This document shows positions 1-10,470 of a DNA stretch of 64,000 bases, in pieces. The position numbers and the translations under genes were made by a program. Origin of the DNA: Isoetes taiwanensis (lineage: Eukaryota > Streptophyta > Lycopodiopsida > Isoetales > Isoetaceae); the NCBI GenBank assembly GCA_021234155.1, contig JAJEKV010000030.1:10852525-10916524 (forward strand), in the 5' to 3' direction. Position 1 is the stretch's first letter, and each line of letters starts with the position of its first letter. The notes under the pieces are model-generated. The model saw only the letters and a program-made list of their open reading frames with translations. It made no database searches and was not told where the DNA came from.

Positions 1-5
1 TAAAG

Positions 6-1536
6 TGTGACGCTCCCGGAATCTATGTGATGCTCCCATCGTACAAATACGGGAATTCCCCGCCCATGGCAACTACATCACCATGGTAAGGCCCTCCGTC
101 ATACTCGGACCACTTGGGATGGCCAAGTGTCCGGGCGAGGAACACGGAGGTGTCATTCGTCCCAGAATCCTATACAGCGGAAGCATACATACAGTTAGCA
201 TACGACAATCATGCTAAAATAATATACCACCGTGAAGGGTGGTCCATCCATCATCATCAATGAAAAGACAATACAACCATAATATCATGAGATAAACACC
301 ATGACAAGGCGCTACCCTGGTCTCAGACTCCAAGGGGTCAACTGATGGCCAGGGCCTCAAGGTATCAACAGACGGGAGTATAACATGGGGTTGGCTAGCA
401 TAAGACAATGGCTAGGGTAATCCACTCCATCCGCCCCTCCTGTGCACACTTTGCAGATAGGTTGAATCATGCTATGACGTGCTTGTACCCCTCCGGAGAC
501 GCAATCCCAAGGAATCACCCTTTGGGACTACTCCGAGTTACATCTCCCCGGTCCGATGAGACAGGTTAGAGAAGCGTATCCTTCCTGAGCACGACGGATC
601 CCTGGGTGTGCTAGAGAACACGTGCCGCATTAGCGACCCCTGCATCCGTACCCGACTTACTCCCCTAAATCTAAAGGACGGCTCATCTGCCCGTTCGAGT
701 CCAGGGCGTCCATATAGGCACGTCCCTGTGACCTAGGGAGTGTCAGACCTATACCCGGCCCACACACAGTGACTGGCTATAAGCCTAGCACAAGGAGTCA
801 TGTAGCCACGCTAGGCAAGACCCCACCCCTGATTCACCATCATACTCGTTATCTGGTGCTGAACCACATCATAGCATCCGCTGCCAGGTTGGCTCTTGTG
901 CACAGGCCGCAATTATTGGGTATTAAGGGGTCTCGCTAGAGACATCTCTACTGCTAAGAGGCTTCTAGGTCTCTACCCTTCCCTTAATTCCCAATACACG
1001 GAAGAAGCGGAAAAAAAGAATATAAACACCATCTAAGTATCCACAACAACATACAAAAGAGAATTTAAGCATTCCATCTATTCAAAGTGTCAGCAGAATA
1101 GAAGCTATCTAAAGACTAACCAATCTCTTGGCTGGAGCCGTTGTCACGGAAGGCTTCCATAGCTTGATGTTGTTGATAAGTACTGACAAAAGTGGGCTAA
1201 AGCTGGTGGCTTTCTCTCCTCCTCACTCTCCAATTCGAATTTGGGTTGAAATTGGAGGGCAAGGCCCCTATTTCTCCAACCAAAATAGCAAGTCCCCCCC
1301 GGCCAATTGATTTGGGCCAGGTGGCACCCCCTCATTGGTGATATTTAATTAATTGGATCCAATTAGCATAATTAGGTTAATCATGCCAATAAAATCCATA
1401 ATTATCCATTGGTTTTATTAGCATAGCTAATAAAATCCATTTTAGGTGACCCCCACTTGGCCCCTAGGCCTAGCTACATGCCGGTGACGTGTCATGGTAT
1501 GCATACTTATACCGTATAAATACCTGGAACGTCACA
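6..1536 (-). repeat. 3' LTR of the gypsy element
   Basis: This 1531 bp block has perfect 7 bp inverted ends: TGTGACG at 6-12 on the plus strand and CGTCACA at 1530-1536. On the minus strand it therefore starts TGTGACG and ends CGTCACA, the TG..CA rule of LTRs. It lies directly after a polypurine tract. A TATA-like stretch (rc of accgtataaata, 1511-1522) sits just inside the start of the LTR on the transcribed strand. No open gene lies inside; the short frames at 1128-1335 are chance. LTRs supply promoter and polyadenylation signals, which is general knowledge of the family rather than something visible here. Confidence 0.85.
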
Positions 1537-1551
1537 TTCTCCCCCCCTTGG
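1537..1551 (-). other. Polypurine tract of the gypsy element
   Basis: Minus-strand sequence AAGGGGGGGAGAA lies immediately before the TGTGACG start of the LTR. This is the primer site for plus-strand DNA synthesis in LTR retrotransposons. Its position fixes the LTR boundary at 1536. Confidence 0.85.
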
Positions 1552-2655
1552 ATTCATGTTGTCCTCAGCATTAGAGTTAGTAGAGATTAAGTATAGGGAA
1601 GATAACTGTCATTTATTGAAGACATCAAAAGGTTACATAATCAGGTGGTAGGACAAAAGTCCTTTTACAAACATAAGTAGTAACAGAGTAACAACTCAAG
1701 AGTACACTCAAAACATAAAATTTAAAAAACACAAGTTGGCCTGCGAGGTGAGGCCCAAGTTCTTCTGCAGTCTATCAGTACGCTCTATTGGCCTGCAGAA
1801 GTGAATAAATTAGTGTTTAAGAAATAAATTAAGTAGTGTGGTTGAAGGAAGGAAGGAAGGAAGGAAAAATTTTTAACGTCCACGGAACCCAATCGGGTTA
1901 TGGGACCAAGTACATAAGGGACCGAAGTCCTGGACCGAAGTCCAAACAAGAACATGGGCCGAAGCCCTTAAACCAAAGCACAACGTGAGCTAGAACACAA
2001 CCATCATGACCCGGATTAAAAACCACCTGGGAAAAAACCGTTGCCAGGATGACTATGGCTGCTCACCGATCCAAAAATCCATGCTGTTGCACAAGCAACA
2101 AGCATACATTCATACCTCCAGCAGGCAAAGCTTCACCAAGCAACTCCGAACCGTAACCTCTTCACAACTGGGTGCTGGAAAACAGACGCCCCCAACGCCA
2201 ATCGCCCAGACACGCAGGGAAGGCGGCGCTCAGAAAAACCGCTCAGGGAAATCGCCCATCGGAGGTGCCTCCTCACCCATCCACCAGCCCTGCGCCAAGG
2301 CGCCAGCACCCCCAGGTATGCGCGCAGGCGGACATCCACTCAGGCACACACAGGGGCGCCATCCTTCACTGCCACTGCTCCAACGCCATCCATCACTGCA
2401 TCCGCTCGGGCAGGCCTCAGGCAGCGCCTCAGGCAGGCGCCAGGCGCCAGGCGCCAGGCGGAGGCGCCGGGAAAGGGCAGGAAGGGGCCACCCCCTTAAA
2501 TAAATAAAAATATGAATGCAAGAATCCTATCATGCTTATGGCTGGCATGTCGTCGCGGCATAAGGAATGGTGATATTCCCATTATAACCGTAGACGACTG
2601 TGTCCTATCATGAATGCCTATATGCCCAGATTCCCATCTAAGATGCATGTAACCC
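1552..2655. other. Non-coding stretch between pol and the polypurine tract, with simple repeats
   Basis: No supported gene. It contains a GGAA microsatellite at about 1846-1866 and a GC-rich patch at 2220-2480. That patch includes tandem AGGCGCC heptamers at about 2434-2468. The proline/arginine-rich frame at 2006-2503 (+) follows from this composition. On the retroelement strand this would be the 3' untranslated region after the chromodomain, although 1.1 kb is long for one and the GC-rich patch may be an insertion. Confidence 0.6.
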
Positions 2656-2660
2656 AACCC

Positions 2661-3026
2661 CTATAATGATCCCTGTCGATCTCGCTCATATGACCCATGT
2701 CGGACCAATAACGCTATACTTACCGTTAGGGTTGGAGATGTCGCATCTTGAATAGTTTGGCCATGGCATTCTTTTATAAAGTCCAGGTAAGTCTTATCCA
2801 GATCCGCTTTAAGAACCCATGTTGCATCCTCTGTGGGTAAGTGTTTCCACTTAACCAAGTATTGCAAAATTTGAGTTCGGTGGGTTTGCTTATACGCGCG
2901 ATCAAGGAGAGCTTCATGCACAACCTCCAATTGATCCTCAGTCATCTCTGCTGGATCCGGATGATGCTTCTTGAGAAGACTTACATGGAAAACTTTATGG
3001 ATCTTCAAATGTGCGGGTAGATCCAA
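2661..3026 (-). pseudogene. Gypsy pol C-terminus: integrase tail and chromodomain
   Basis: This 121-codon frame begins with the conserved end of chromovirus integrases (IHKVFHVSLLKKHHP) and continues into a chromodomain. The chromodomain shows ILQYLVKWKHLPTEDATWV, with the typical hydrophobic-VKWK-x-P-x-x-x-A/S-TW core. Chromodomains of this group are thought to guide integration by binding histone marks. A frame break separates it from the integrase core at 3060. Confidence 0.88.
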
Positions 3027-3059
3027 TCGGTAGGCCTGAGACCCTATCCTTTCGGTTAT

Positions 3060-4060
3060 CTAAAAAGGTCTCGTCCATCGAGGTGCAAGCTTCTTACAAT
3101 TGCCAATCTTAAGTTTGGCTTGCTTCACCTTGATCTTTAGCCAAACGGAATCACCGACCTGAAATTCCCGGGGCGTGCGATGTCGATCAGCAAGACTCTT
3201 TTGTCGAGCTCTTGCGGCTATCAAGTACGCTCGAACCTCTTTGACTAGTGCTTGCATGTCTGTAAGCAATTGTTGAGAAACTTCCACCTTGGATACTGGG
3301 TTATACCACGTGTCTGGAGCAAGGCACTGGTAGCCGTAATTAATCATGAAAGGAGACATCCTTGAGGACTCCTGTCTAGTGCTGTTATAGGCGAACTCCA
3401 CCAAGTGGATGTAATCTGCCCATTGAGATTGCTTGTTCCAGACATAATTACGTAGCATATCTTCAATTATGCGATTGGTACGCTCTGTTTGACCATCTGT
3501 CTGCGGATGATAAGCTGTGCTCATGGCAAGCTTAGTTTGAATAGTGCTGAAAAAATCTTTCCAGAATGCACTAATAGACTTAGGATCCCGATCTGATATA
3601 ATAATACGGGGGAATGCAGACGAAAGATCTCCTTGGTAAATAGCAAGGCGGTATCCAATGCAGTATCCGTGGTACGACATGGCAGGAGATGTGCCATCTT
3701 AGAAAGTTTGTCGACCACCACCATTAAGGCATCAAACCCTCTTAATGTGCGCGGAAGTCCCACAATGAAATCCATGGTAATAACTTCCCATTTTACATTG
3801 GGTACTTTGAGGGGTTGCAACTCCCCTGGGATACGCAACTGCTCAGCCTTCGTTTGCTGACAGATCTGGCATTGCTTAATGTACTTGGCAATGTGCTTCT
3901 TCATTCTTGGCCAGAAATAGCTGAAGCGGATTTTAAAAAATGTCTTCATAAATCCTGCATGCCCCGCCATGGGACTGTTATGTATATCATGGAGAATGAG
4001 CTTACAAACTCCAGATGTCTCGGGAACACATAACTTATCCTTATAATAAAGGAGTTCAGC
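3060..4060 (-). pseudogene. Gypsy integrase, frameshifted
   Basis: Two overlapping frames together give the integrase. The upstream part (about 4060-3630) holds the HHCC zinc-binding region (H in the HAGF segment, then CQICQQTK) and the first catalytic Asp in ITMDFIVGLP. The downstream part (3680-3060) holds the second Asp in IISDRDPKS and the catalytic Glu in GQTERTNRIIEDM. The switch of frame lies near 3620-3680, between the first and second acidic residues. The enzyme inserts the cDNA into the genome. This copy is broken. Confidence 0.92.
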
Positions 4061-4162
4061 GTCCTTCTTATAATGGCGGAAGGCCTCCCTCTCCTTATCC
4101 GTTCTGGCTTCCTTAGATACACTTTGCCATATCTCCCGGAATTCTGGGTCTATGGGAAGGGC

Positions 4163-5146
4163 TTATTGTATCTGCTTCCCAAACTCACTGGAGAGTGTGG
4201 ATATAGCATTGCAATGCGTGCGAGTAACGAATGGATATCTGAAAAGTGCGTCAGCAACAACATTATGCTTGCCCGGCTTATAAATAACCTCAAAATCATA
4301 TTCCTCAAGGAATTCCATCCATCGTCTTTGTCTCAAGTTGAGATGGGGTTGCATGAAGATGTATTGGAGGCTTTGGTGATCAGTATCTAACTGGAATCGT
4401 CTTCCAAGTAGATAGTGCCTCCAAATGCGCAAGGCACGCACAATCGCAAGCAACTCTTGATCATGCGTGGGGTATCGTTGTTCTGTGTCATTCATCTTTC
4501 GAGAATCATAGGCAATAACCCGACCTTCTTGCATTAGGACTCCACCCGTAGCTATTTTACTAGCATCTGTGGCAACCCACTTATCCTTTTGAGGATCTGG
4601 CATGGTGAGAACCAGAGCTGTTGTCAAAGCGTCCTTCAATGCTTGAAATCCGGTCTGAACCTTGTCTTTCCAATGTGTCATCCAATCCCTAACCTTTTCA
4701 TGCTTGGTCAGGTCCGTTAAAGGTGCGGCGAGCTTGGCAAAGTCTTTGACAAACTTACGGTAATACCCGGCCAAACCTAGAAAACTGCGGACTTCAGACA
4801 CATTGGTTAGAATTGGCCACTCTTTTACTGCTTCAATCTTAGCTGGATATGTGGCTATTCCTTCTGTAGATACGATATGTTTCGGGTAATCTACCTTGGT
4901 GGTTGCAAACCGACACTTGGAGAACTTGGCATATAATTGGTGGCGCCTCAATTTCTGTAAGGCCAACCGAAGATGCCGTTCATGGTCCTCTAAGGTCTTA
5001 CTGTATATGAGGATATCATCGAAGAATATGATGACAAAATCATCAAGGTATTCACGAAAGACATCATTCATGAGCCTCATGAAAGTGGCCGGGGCATTAG
5101 TCAGGCCAAATGGCATCACAATGAACTCATAATGCCCATAACGCAT
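4163..5146 (-). pseudogene. Gypsy reverse transcriptase (palm to thumb) and RNase H
   Basis: A 327-codon open stretch. RT motifs include [20 protein letters not shown] and the catalytic FFDD at about residues 41-44 (about 5015-5026), followed by [11 protein letters not shown]. RNase H follows, with the first acidic residue in ATDAS, then HDQELLAIV and DHQSLQYI, ending [12 protein letters not shown]. The order and spacing are normal for gypsy pol. It joins the N-terminal RT piece through a stretch with a nonsense codon (TGA, minus strand, 5198-5200) in place of the usual Gly of the QSGYHQ motif. Confidence 0.94.
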
Positions 5147-5301
5147 CCGGAGAGCGGACTTATGAATGTCACCCTCTTTAATCCATATTTGGTGATATCA
5201 CGACTGAAGGTCAATCTTTGTAAAGTACTTAGCGCCTTGCAACTGATCCATTAGATCGTCGGCCCGCAGCAAAGCATACCGATTCTTAATAGTATACTTG
5301 T

Positions 5302-5652
5302 TCAGTAATCGATGCACATTCTCAAGGTGCCATCCTTTTTCTTGACGAAGAGTATCGAGGCTCCAAAAGGTGAAACACTGGGTCGAATGAAGCCTAATTT
5401 GAGGAGCTCCTGCAATTGCTTCTTAAGCTCTATTAATTCAGGAATACTCATCCGATATGGGGCCTTACTGGTAGGCTTAGTGCCTGGTTCCAAGGCGATC
5501 TCGCATTCCACACCTCTAAAGGGTGGCAACCGATGAATTTCTTCCGGGAAAAGGTCATGGTATTCCCGAAGAACCACTGCTATTGCCGGAGGCAGGGTAT
5601 CAAGAACTTCATCCTGTTTGGACTTAGCTTCCACTGAAGCAAGTCGAATCAT
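5302..5652 (-). pseudogene. Gypsy reverse transcriptase N-terminal part
   Basis: A 116-codon frame carrying the fingers region of [13 protein letters not shown], a [16 protein letters not shown] segment, [15 protein letters not shown] and LRMCIDY. A short deletion right after CIDY (about 5300) shifts the frame. The normal [10 protein letters not shown] continuation is visible in the next frame, up to the TGA at 5198-5200. The rest of RT follows at 5146. Confidence 0.92.
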
Positions 5653-6350
5653 GCCAATGATTTGAGGTTTCTTGAGACCCTATGCAATTGGCGTAATGAA
5701 ATACATTGCATAGTGGGAATATCCAGTTTACCTGCTATGGTCACTCGGGCTCCATTGGCTGCATTAAAGGTAACTTCCCGCTTCTCATAGTCAATGTTGG
5801 CCTTGGCAACAGCCAGGAATTCCATTCCTACAATGAGATCATAACGGCCAATATCCATTATTTCTGCTCCTAGAGCAACAGGTGCTCCTGGCAGTTGAAT
5901 GTTCAAATTGATGCGTCGACCCCGTGTGTGGCATATAGCCCCACTAGCCAACGTAACTGGACGTGGCTTAAACTTCAAGGGAGTGAGTTGTAAGGCCTCT
6001 GTCATTCTAGAAGATGCAAAATTATGCATGTTGCCAGTGTCCATGAGGATAATGAAAGGCTTATAATCTATTTGGCCAACCGTGGAAGTAACACAAGGCT
6101 GATGGTTGGCTTGACCCGTTTCAATGGCAACATAAATATGGGACTCACCTTGTATATAGTCAGGCGCGTCACCATCAGCAGCATCGTCCGGATAGTTTGG
6201 GTCCCCTATGCCTTCCCAATCCATATCAGCAAGGGCAGCCTGCACTGTTTGTGTAATATAGGGGCATTCATGCATACGGTGTCCCGGGCGGAAGCACCGA
6301 TAGCAAGCCCTATCCTTACGTAACCGTTCACGAGCTTCCTTGGGAATGGC
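5649..6350 (-). pseudogene. Gypsy zinc knuckle and aspartic protease
   Basis: The stretch opens with a CCHC zinc knuckle (CYRCFRPGHRMHEC, about 6264-6305), the nucleic-acid-binding end of Gag. It continues in the same frame to a retropepsin-like protease whose active site reads LMDTGNMHNF (DTG at about 6033-6041; the family norm is DSG/DTG). A second conserved block is YDLIVGMEFL. The protease cuts the Gag-Pol polyprotein. The frame is continuous with gag except for one TAA at 6351-6353. Confidence 0.9.
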
Positions 6351-7454
6351 TTAAAGGATATTCCTGAAAGCTCCTACAGTGTTGGTAGACTTATCTGGTA
6401 CTGTAAAGAAAACTTTATTCTCGGACTTCTGATATCCGGTAGAGGCGGGAGCCCCCCGGACTAGGTGAGCGCCCTCTGAAAGGTGTATACCCCTTGTTTT
6501 GACTGAAAGAAGGGGGTCGTGATGGCTGATACTTGGGAGTATCCTCTCTAGGCTAAGGGCTCTAGCCTCTGCTTCTGCAACTGTCTTGGGGTCTATGGCT
6601 CGAACCATTTTCCTTAAAGTAGGGGATAAGCCCTCTATATACCCTTCAACTGCCCTGCGCTCATTTATCCCTGGAACATATAAGCGTAACCTCATGAACT
6701 CATCTGTATATGACTGGACGATCATGTTCTTTTGTTCCAGGCGGTAAAAGGTTTGGATCTGTTGACAGCGATGAGCCCTGGGCACATAATGAGATTTGAA
6801 GGCTTTACCAAATACCTTATAGTGGCACCTTCCTCTCGTCAGCCCATGGGAGCGGGCATATCCCTTCCACCATATACGAGCAGACCCTGTGAGATTGGTG
6901 GTGGCAACTTTCCTAATATCTTTCTCGGTCATTCCATATGACTTACCGAATTCCTGCATCTCATCCAACCAAGATTCTGCATCAACCCCGGACCTGGTTT
7001 TTCCTGAGAACTGTGCCAGTTTTTTGTTCTTCAAAATGCTAGTGATGGTAGAGTCCACCATTTTCTGGTAATCCTTCTTTCTGGCTTTTGCATAGTCAGC
7101 CTCGTCCCCCGAAGAGTCTGATGAGTCAGATGACTCAGAAGTGGCATCTGAGGATGAACCACTATGAGTCCTCTTAGATCGAGATGCGGTAGCTGGCATA
7201 GGTGCGGGTGCGGGTGGCAGCGGCGGCTGATTCAGTGAAGCAGGAATCTCAGGCCCGTACTCCTGTTGCATTTGGGATGGATTGATTTGCAATACATAGG
7301 CCTGGAGCTCAGTAAGATGGCGCTTCATAATGGTGAGTTGTTGTTCGGGGGTAAGACGGTCCGGTTGGACGGGTGTCGCCCACGGAGGGGGACGTGCACC
7401 GTCTAAGATACAAACAATTCGAGATAAGCATATTATTCCAAATAGTTTTGACAA
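6351..7454 (-). pseudogene. Gypsy Gag capsid region
   Basis: A 367-codon frame. The N-terminal part is Pro/Ala-rich, followed by a Ser/Asp-rich acidic stretch (about 7080-7160). The retrotransposon gag domain follows, recognisable by ESWLDEM, ARIWWKGYAR, YTDEFMRLR and the EGYIEGLSP-type end. It stops at a single TAA (6351-6353), and the same frame continues directly into the zinc knuckle, so this is a point nonsense mutation. The first codon of the open frame is TTG and lies after a sequence that resembles a 3' splice site (tttgtatcttag). The true start is therefore not established. Confidence 0.9.
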
Positions 7455-7625
7455 GCACTTTGCGAAACAAATTTTTGCGAACTGAAAAGATTTGTTATTA
7501 AGATATGTACACGATTACAAAAAGGGCAGCTTGCCAGATACATAACAAACTGAAATCAAATTTATACAAGTGGGATTGAACACACGACAACTTTAGGGCT
7601 GAGTAAGGGGATAAAGGATGGAGTA

Positions 7626-7898
7626 TCACATACTCTGTCGTACTGCACGGACCATCTTATACTTAGCCCAAGCTTGGATGATCACATCCTGAAACTCCCA
7701 GGTTGGGCTGATAGTTAAGAGGTTGAAAAGGTCGCGGAGCGCGTAGAATAGCTGCCAAGGATGATCGTCAACATCCTCGAAAGCTTCCTGCTTAGTGCAA
7801 TCCCAGTACAACCAACTTCGACGGAGCTCGCGGAGGATCGAACAATCTGGAAGCCTTTGGTTGGGGCATATGGCTCTTCTTCTCCGGTAAGAAGCCAA
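7626..7898 (-). pseudogene. Unrecognised 90-codon frame upstream of gag
   Basis: The frame encodes a basic N-terminus and a central stretch, HPWQLFYALRDLFNLL, followed by SPTWEFQDVIIQAWAKYKM. It looks like protein by composition but I do not recognise a family. It lies between gag and the decayed 458-codon protein, in the same orientation and the same frame as the latter. It may belong to the retroelement or to a separate old insertion. Confidence 0.4.
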
Positions 7899-8066
7899 GA
7901 ATGGATATACAATATATAAGTCATTCCTTATACTTCAAACTCTTGAAAAAGAGAGACAAGTAATATAGGAAAAACAAATTTTTGCATTAAAAAGGCATCA
8001 AAATTGTCGATGCAATAATACATATATTTGAGTGGCCAAAAGCCGTACTCTATGATGCCTCCTATG

Positions 8067-9444
8067 CTAGGAGCTAGGTCCTGCATCTTGATCCATCAGT
8101 GTAGGAGGGGATGGTGGCGGCCGATGGCGTAGCAGAGTAACCCCTGGATCAATAGTGGTGGCTGCAAGGGAAGCAACCTCTGGTGGATAGGCAGTAGCCA
8201 AAGGGGCTGCCGTAAGGAGCTTCATGCTCATCCATGGTGCTATGTCTTGGCCCAAGGCGGTAAGGGCGAAGTCCAGGCGCACTAGCACATAAGCGAAAGT
8301 GCGATATGGGAGCTTCTTGTGACCCGCCAGGGCGGACAAGGCGCGGAGGTTCCACGACGATGCCTCAGCTTATGGGGCCAGGTCTCTTGCTACAAAAAGG
8401 ATCTGCCCTTGCCGAAAAGCCGATAGGAAGAAGCGTGTGAGGTGATTCCTCAACGCTTTGCCCGGCGGTGTAACCGAAGTAGCCACTTCCTTATCGAGGT
8501 CCATGGTGACCTTTTCCTCCTTGAGCTCCTGTTTTTCCTCCTTAAGATGACTGGGGTTATGATATAGATCTTCCCCTTCTTCATCTGACTCAGAAGGAAT
8601 ATCGACCATATTAATATTTGGGATGTGTGGTCCCATGGCCGTAAAGGCTTCCTGAGGGAGCTGAGATGGGGGATCTTGAAGTACAAGATCTCTGAGCCAA
8701 AGAAGAGTATCAGCCGACTCAATAATTTCTTGACGAAACTAGAGCAGCTATTGTACCTCTGGAGGAAGCTCTACTGGTGTAAAATCAATAAAATCATCCA
8801 TGCAATACTCGACTAACTCATATCTCGGCCCTTCAAATCGGCCACTACATGGTATGTCCAGAGAATATCCTCCAATAGGAGGAACTCCTGACCTTGGTGA
8901 TAGATAACCAGAAGAGCATCCAATCCGGTCAACCGTGCTCCCTGATCCCAGTGTGGTGGCATCTGTTCGACCAACTGCTTCCACCGGACAAAGTCATCCA
9001 TCCTTATATACTCGTCTTCTTCCTCATCTCAGGGACCTTGCCCTTTTCTGCCGGCAGGGTGTCATCGTCCACGTACTGGTTCATAAGAATGGCCAGAGCA
9101 AAGGCCACTTCAAGGTATTGTTGGCCTTCATGAGTGACGACTGGTGGGCTGCGGCCCCATCGAAGTTTGCCCTTAAGTACGTCGTATGCATGTATGTCTC
9201 CTCCCAGCATTTCTCTCACGATAGCTCGTTCTGTGTAGAGCTGTGGTGGATCTCCCAAAGGAATGCAAAGAGAGAGCATCTCTTGAGTATAGAACTCAAG
9301 AAAGCCAGCATAGTTAGGATGACTCTGCATGTTGATTATTAGGTCTATTCTCTGGAGTAAAAAGGGCTGTAAAAGATCAAAGGGGATGTGGGAGTCCCAA
9401 TGCTCTCCATCTTGATGCCATTGGAGCCGGGTTGGAGTGGCCAT
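8067..9444 (-). pseudogene. Decayed unknown protein of about 458 codons
   Basis: From an ATG at 9444-9442 (MATPTRLQWHQDG) the frame runs to about 9010. It then needs two small frame changes near 9000 and 8985, after which a single frame continues to a stop at 8067. Three stops lie inside it: two near 8740 and one at about 8370. Visible traits are HPNYAGFLEFYTQEMLSL, ALAILMNQYVDDD, an acidic stretch before the frameshift, and a Glu/Lys-rich stretch near 8520-8600. It ends in a Pro-rich tail (HRPPPSPP). No domain is recognised. Length, composition and the tidy C-terminus argue that it once was a real gene, either an extra ORF of a mobile element or a host gene copy. Confidence 0.5.
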
Positions 9445-9672
9445 GGGCGCTGCCGATGCGTGGGAGAGGAGGACAAAAGAAGAGATAAGGAATAGCAAAT
9501 GAAACCCTAAAACTTTTAAGTAGCTTTTTACTTTTATGCTGATGTCAGCATCAATATTATAAAATTATTTATTTATTGTTATTATTTCTTTGCAAACAAA
9601 GTTTATATAAACAAAAGATCTGATTATATTCATATCAATACGAAATTGATACAAAAGATGTTGATGGACAAG

Positions 9673-9966
9673 CTAGTTGTGGTCTTCCCGAATTCTTCGG
9701 GCGAGAGCCAAATCTTTGGTCATAATAGTGACCCTCTTTGCGTGGATAGCGCAAAGATTTGCAACCCCAAAAAGGGCTATCAGATAAGCCTCAGCAACCT
9801 CTTGGAGTGCCAGAATAGCAAAAGTTTGGAAGCGCAGGTCGGTCTTAAATTCTTGGGCTATTTCTAGCAGCTCCGTGGTCTTTTGGTACTTACGGATCTC
9901 CCATAAGGCCACGGTACCCGGCCTAAACCGATGAGCTTTCCTCGAGGTAGCTGCCCTCTGAGGCAA
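9673..9966 (-). pseudogene. Histone H3-like fragment without tail and with an internal deletion
   Basis: A 97-codon open frame clearly related to the H3 histone fold: [44 protein letters not shown] and [13 protein letters not shown]. Compared with canonical H3, the 11 residues between TELL and EIAQ (H3 residues about 62-72, end of helix alpha-1 region) are cleanly missing, a 33 nt in-frame loss. The whole modifiable N-terminal tail is absent. There is no ATG in frame; the frame opens at a TTG just after a TGA. The rest is diverged (for example W in VALWE and GVA before NLCAIH) yet still free of stops. Canonical H3 wraps DNA in the nucleosome. Loss of these parts suggests a pseudogene, although a divergent H3/CENH3-type piece cannot be excluded. 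Confidence 0.8.
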
Positions 9967-10192
9967 AAAATGGCATCAAAACTGGCCCACAACAAATCCT
10001 CCTACATGCCAGCTTTGTGCCTCCCAAAAGCAAGTCTCTTGGTTATGGCATCTCATATCATGGCCGAGCTGAATTGGGACTTGTTATGGCGGATCTCCCT
10101 TCCGTTCATAGTCAACGTGATGTCTACAATTCAAAACCTAAGAGATTGCCCCGAAAAAAGTTGCCAGAAATAGCCAGAAAAGAGCATATCCT
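9967..10192. other. Short spacer without gene
   Basis: I see no coding or RNA signal between the H3-like fragment and the TA-rich terminus at 10,193. Confidence 0.5.
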
Positions 10193-10470
10193 TATATATA
10201 TACAATTATATTGGGTGCCACAAATGATGTAGAGTCTCAAATGGTGTAGAGATTATGCCACAAATTTTTGGTAGAGATTGATCTCGGCCGTCCATCTCAG
10301 AGATGGACGGCCCAGACGGTGACACCTCGAATCACCCCAAGCAACCCCCTTTTGGTGCAGTTGAGGTGTCGCCTTACGGGCCGTCGAATGTCTTGAGATT
10401 GGCGGCCCGGATCTGAGGACCTTTATTTGGGGCTTTTAGTCTGGGCCGTCGGATCTAGATGGAGGCAAAA
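10193..10470 (+). repeat. Left terminus of the 11.75 kb element
   Basis: TA-rich end followed by palindromic blocks. The segment 10,286-10,312 is a perfect dyad with 13 bp arms (GGCCGTCCATCTC) around one base. CCTTTATTTGGGGCTTTTAG and GGCCGTCGGATCTAGATGGA follow at about 10,420-10,463. The same blocks recur in mirror order at the right end. Confidence 0.7.

Larger units (their letters stand above)
6..7454 (-). mobile_element. Ty3/gypsy chromovirus retrotransposon, truncated at its 5' end
   Basis: An LTR retrotransposon read on the minus strand. From high to low coordinates it shows Gag, zinc knuckle, aspartic protease, reverse transcriptase, RNase H, integrase, chromodomain, polypurine tract and 3' LTR. 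This order, with integrase after RNase H and a C-terminal chromodomain, defines plant chromoviruses. The coding part has several in-frame stops and frameshifts, so it cannot encode a working polyprotein. No copy of the 3' LTR sequence is visible between 7455 and the next element at about 10,190, so the 5' LTR is deleted or was lost to rearrangement. Bases 1-5 (taaag) would be the target-site duplication if the LTR ends at base 6. Confidence 0.93.

Noticed and set aside
2006-2503. 165-codon Pro/Arg-rich frame on the plus strand
   Set aside because: It lies in a GC-rich tandem-repeat patch within the retroelement, on the wrong strand, and has no recognisable motif.
9673-9966. A functional histone H3 gene
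   Set aside because: No ATG, no N-terminal tail and an 11-residue hole in the histone fold.
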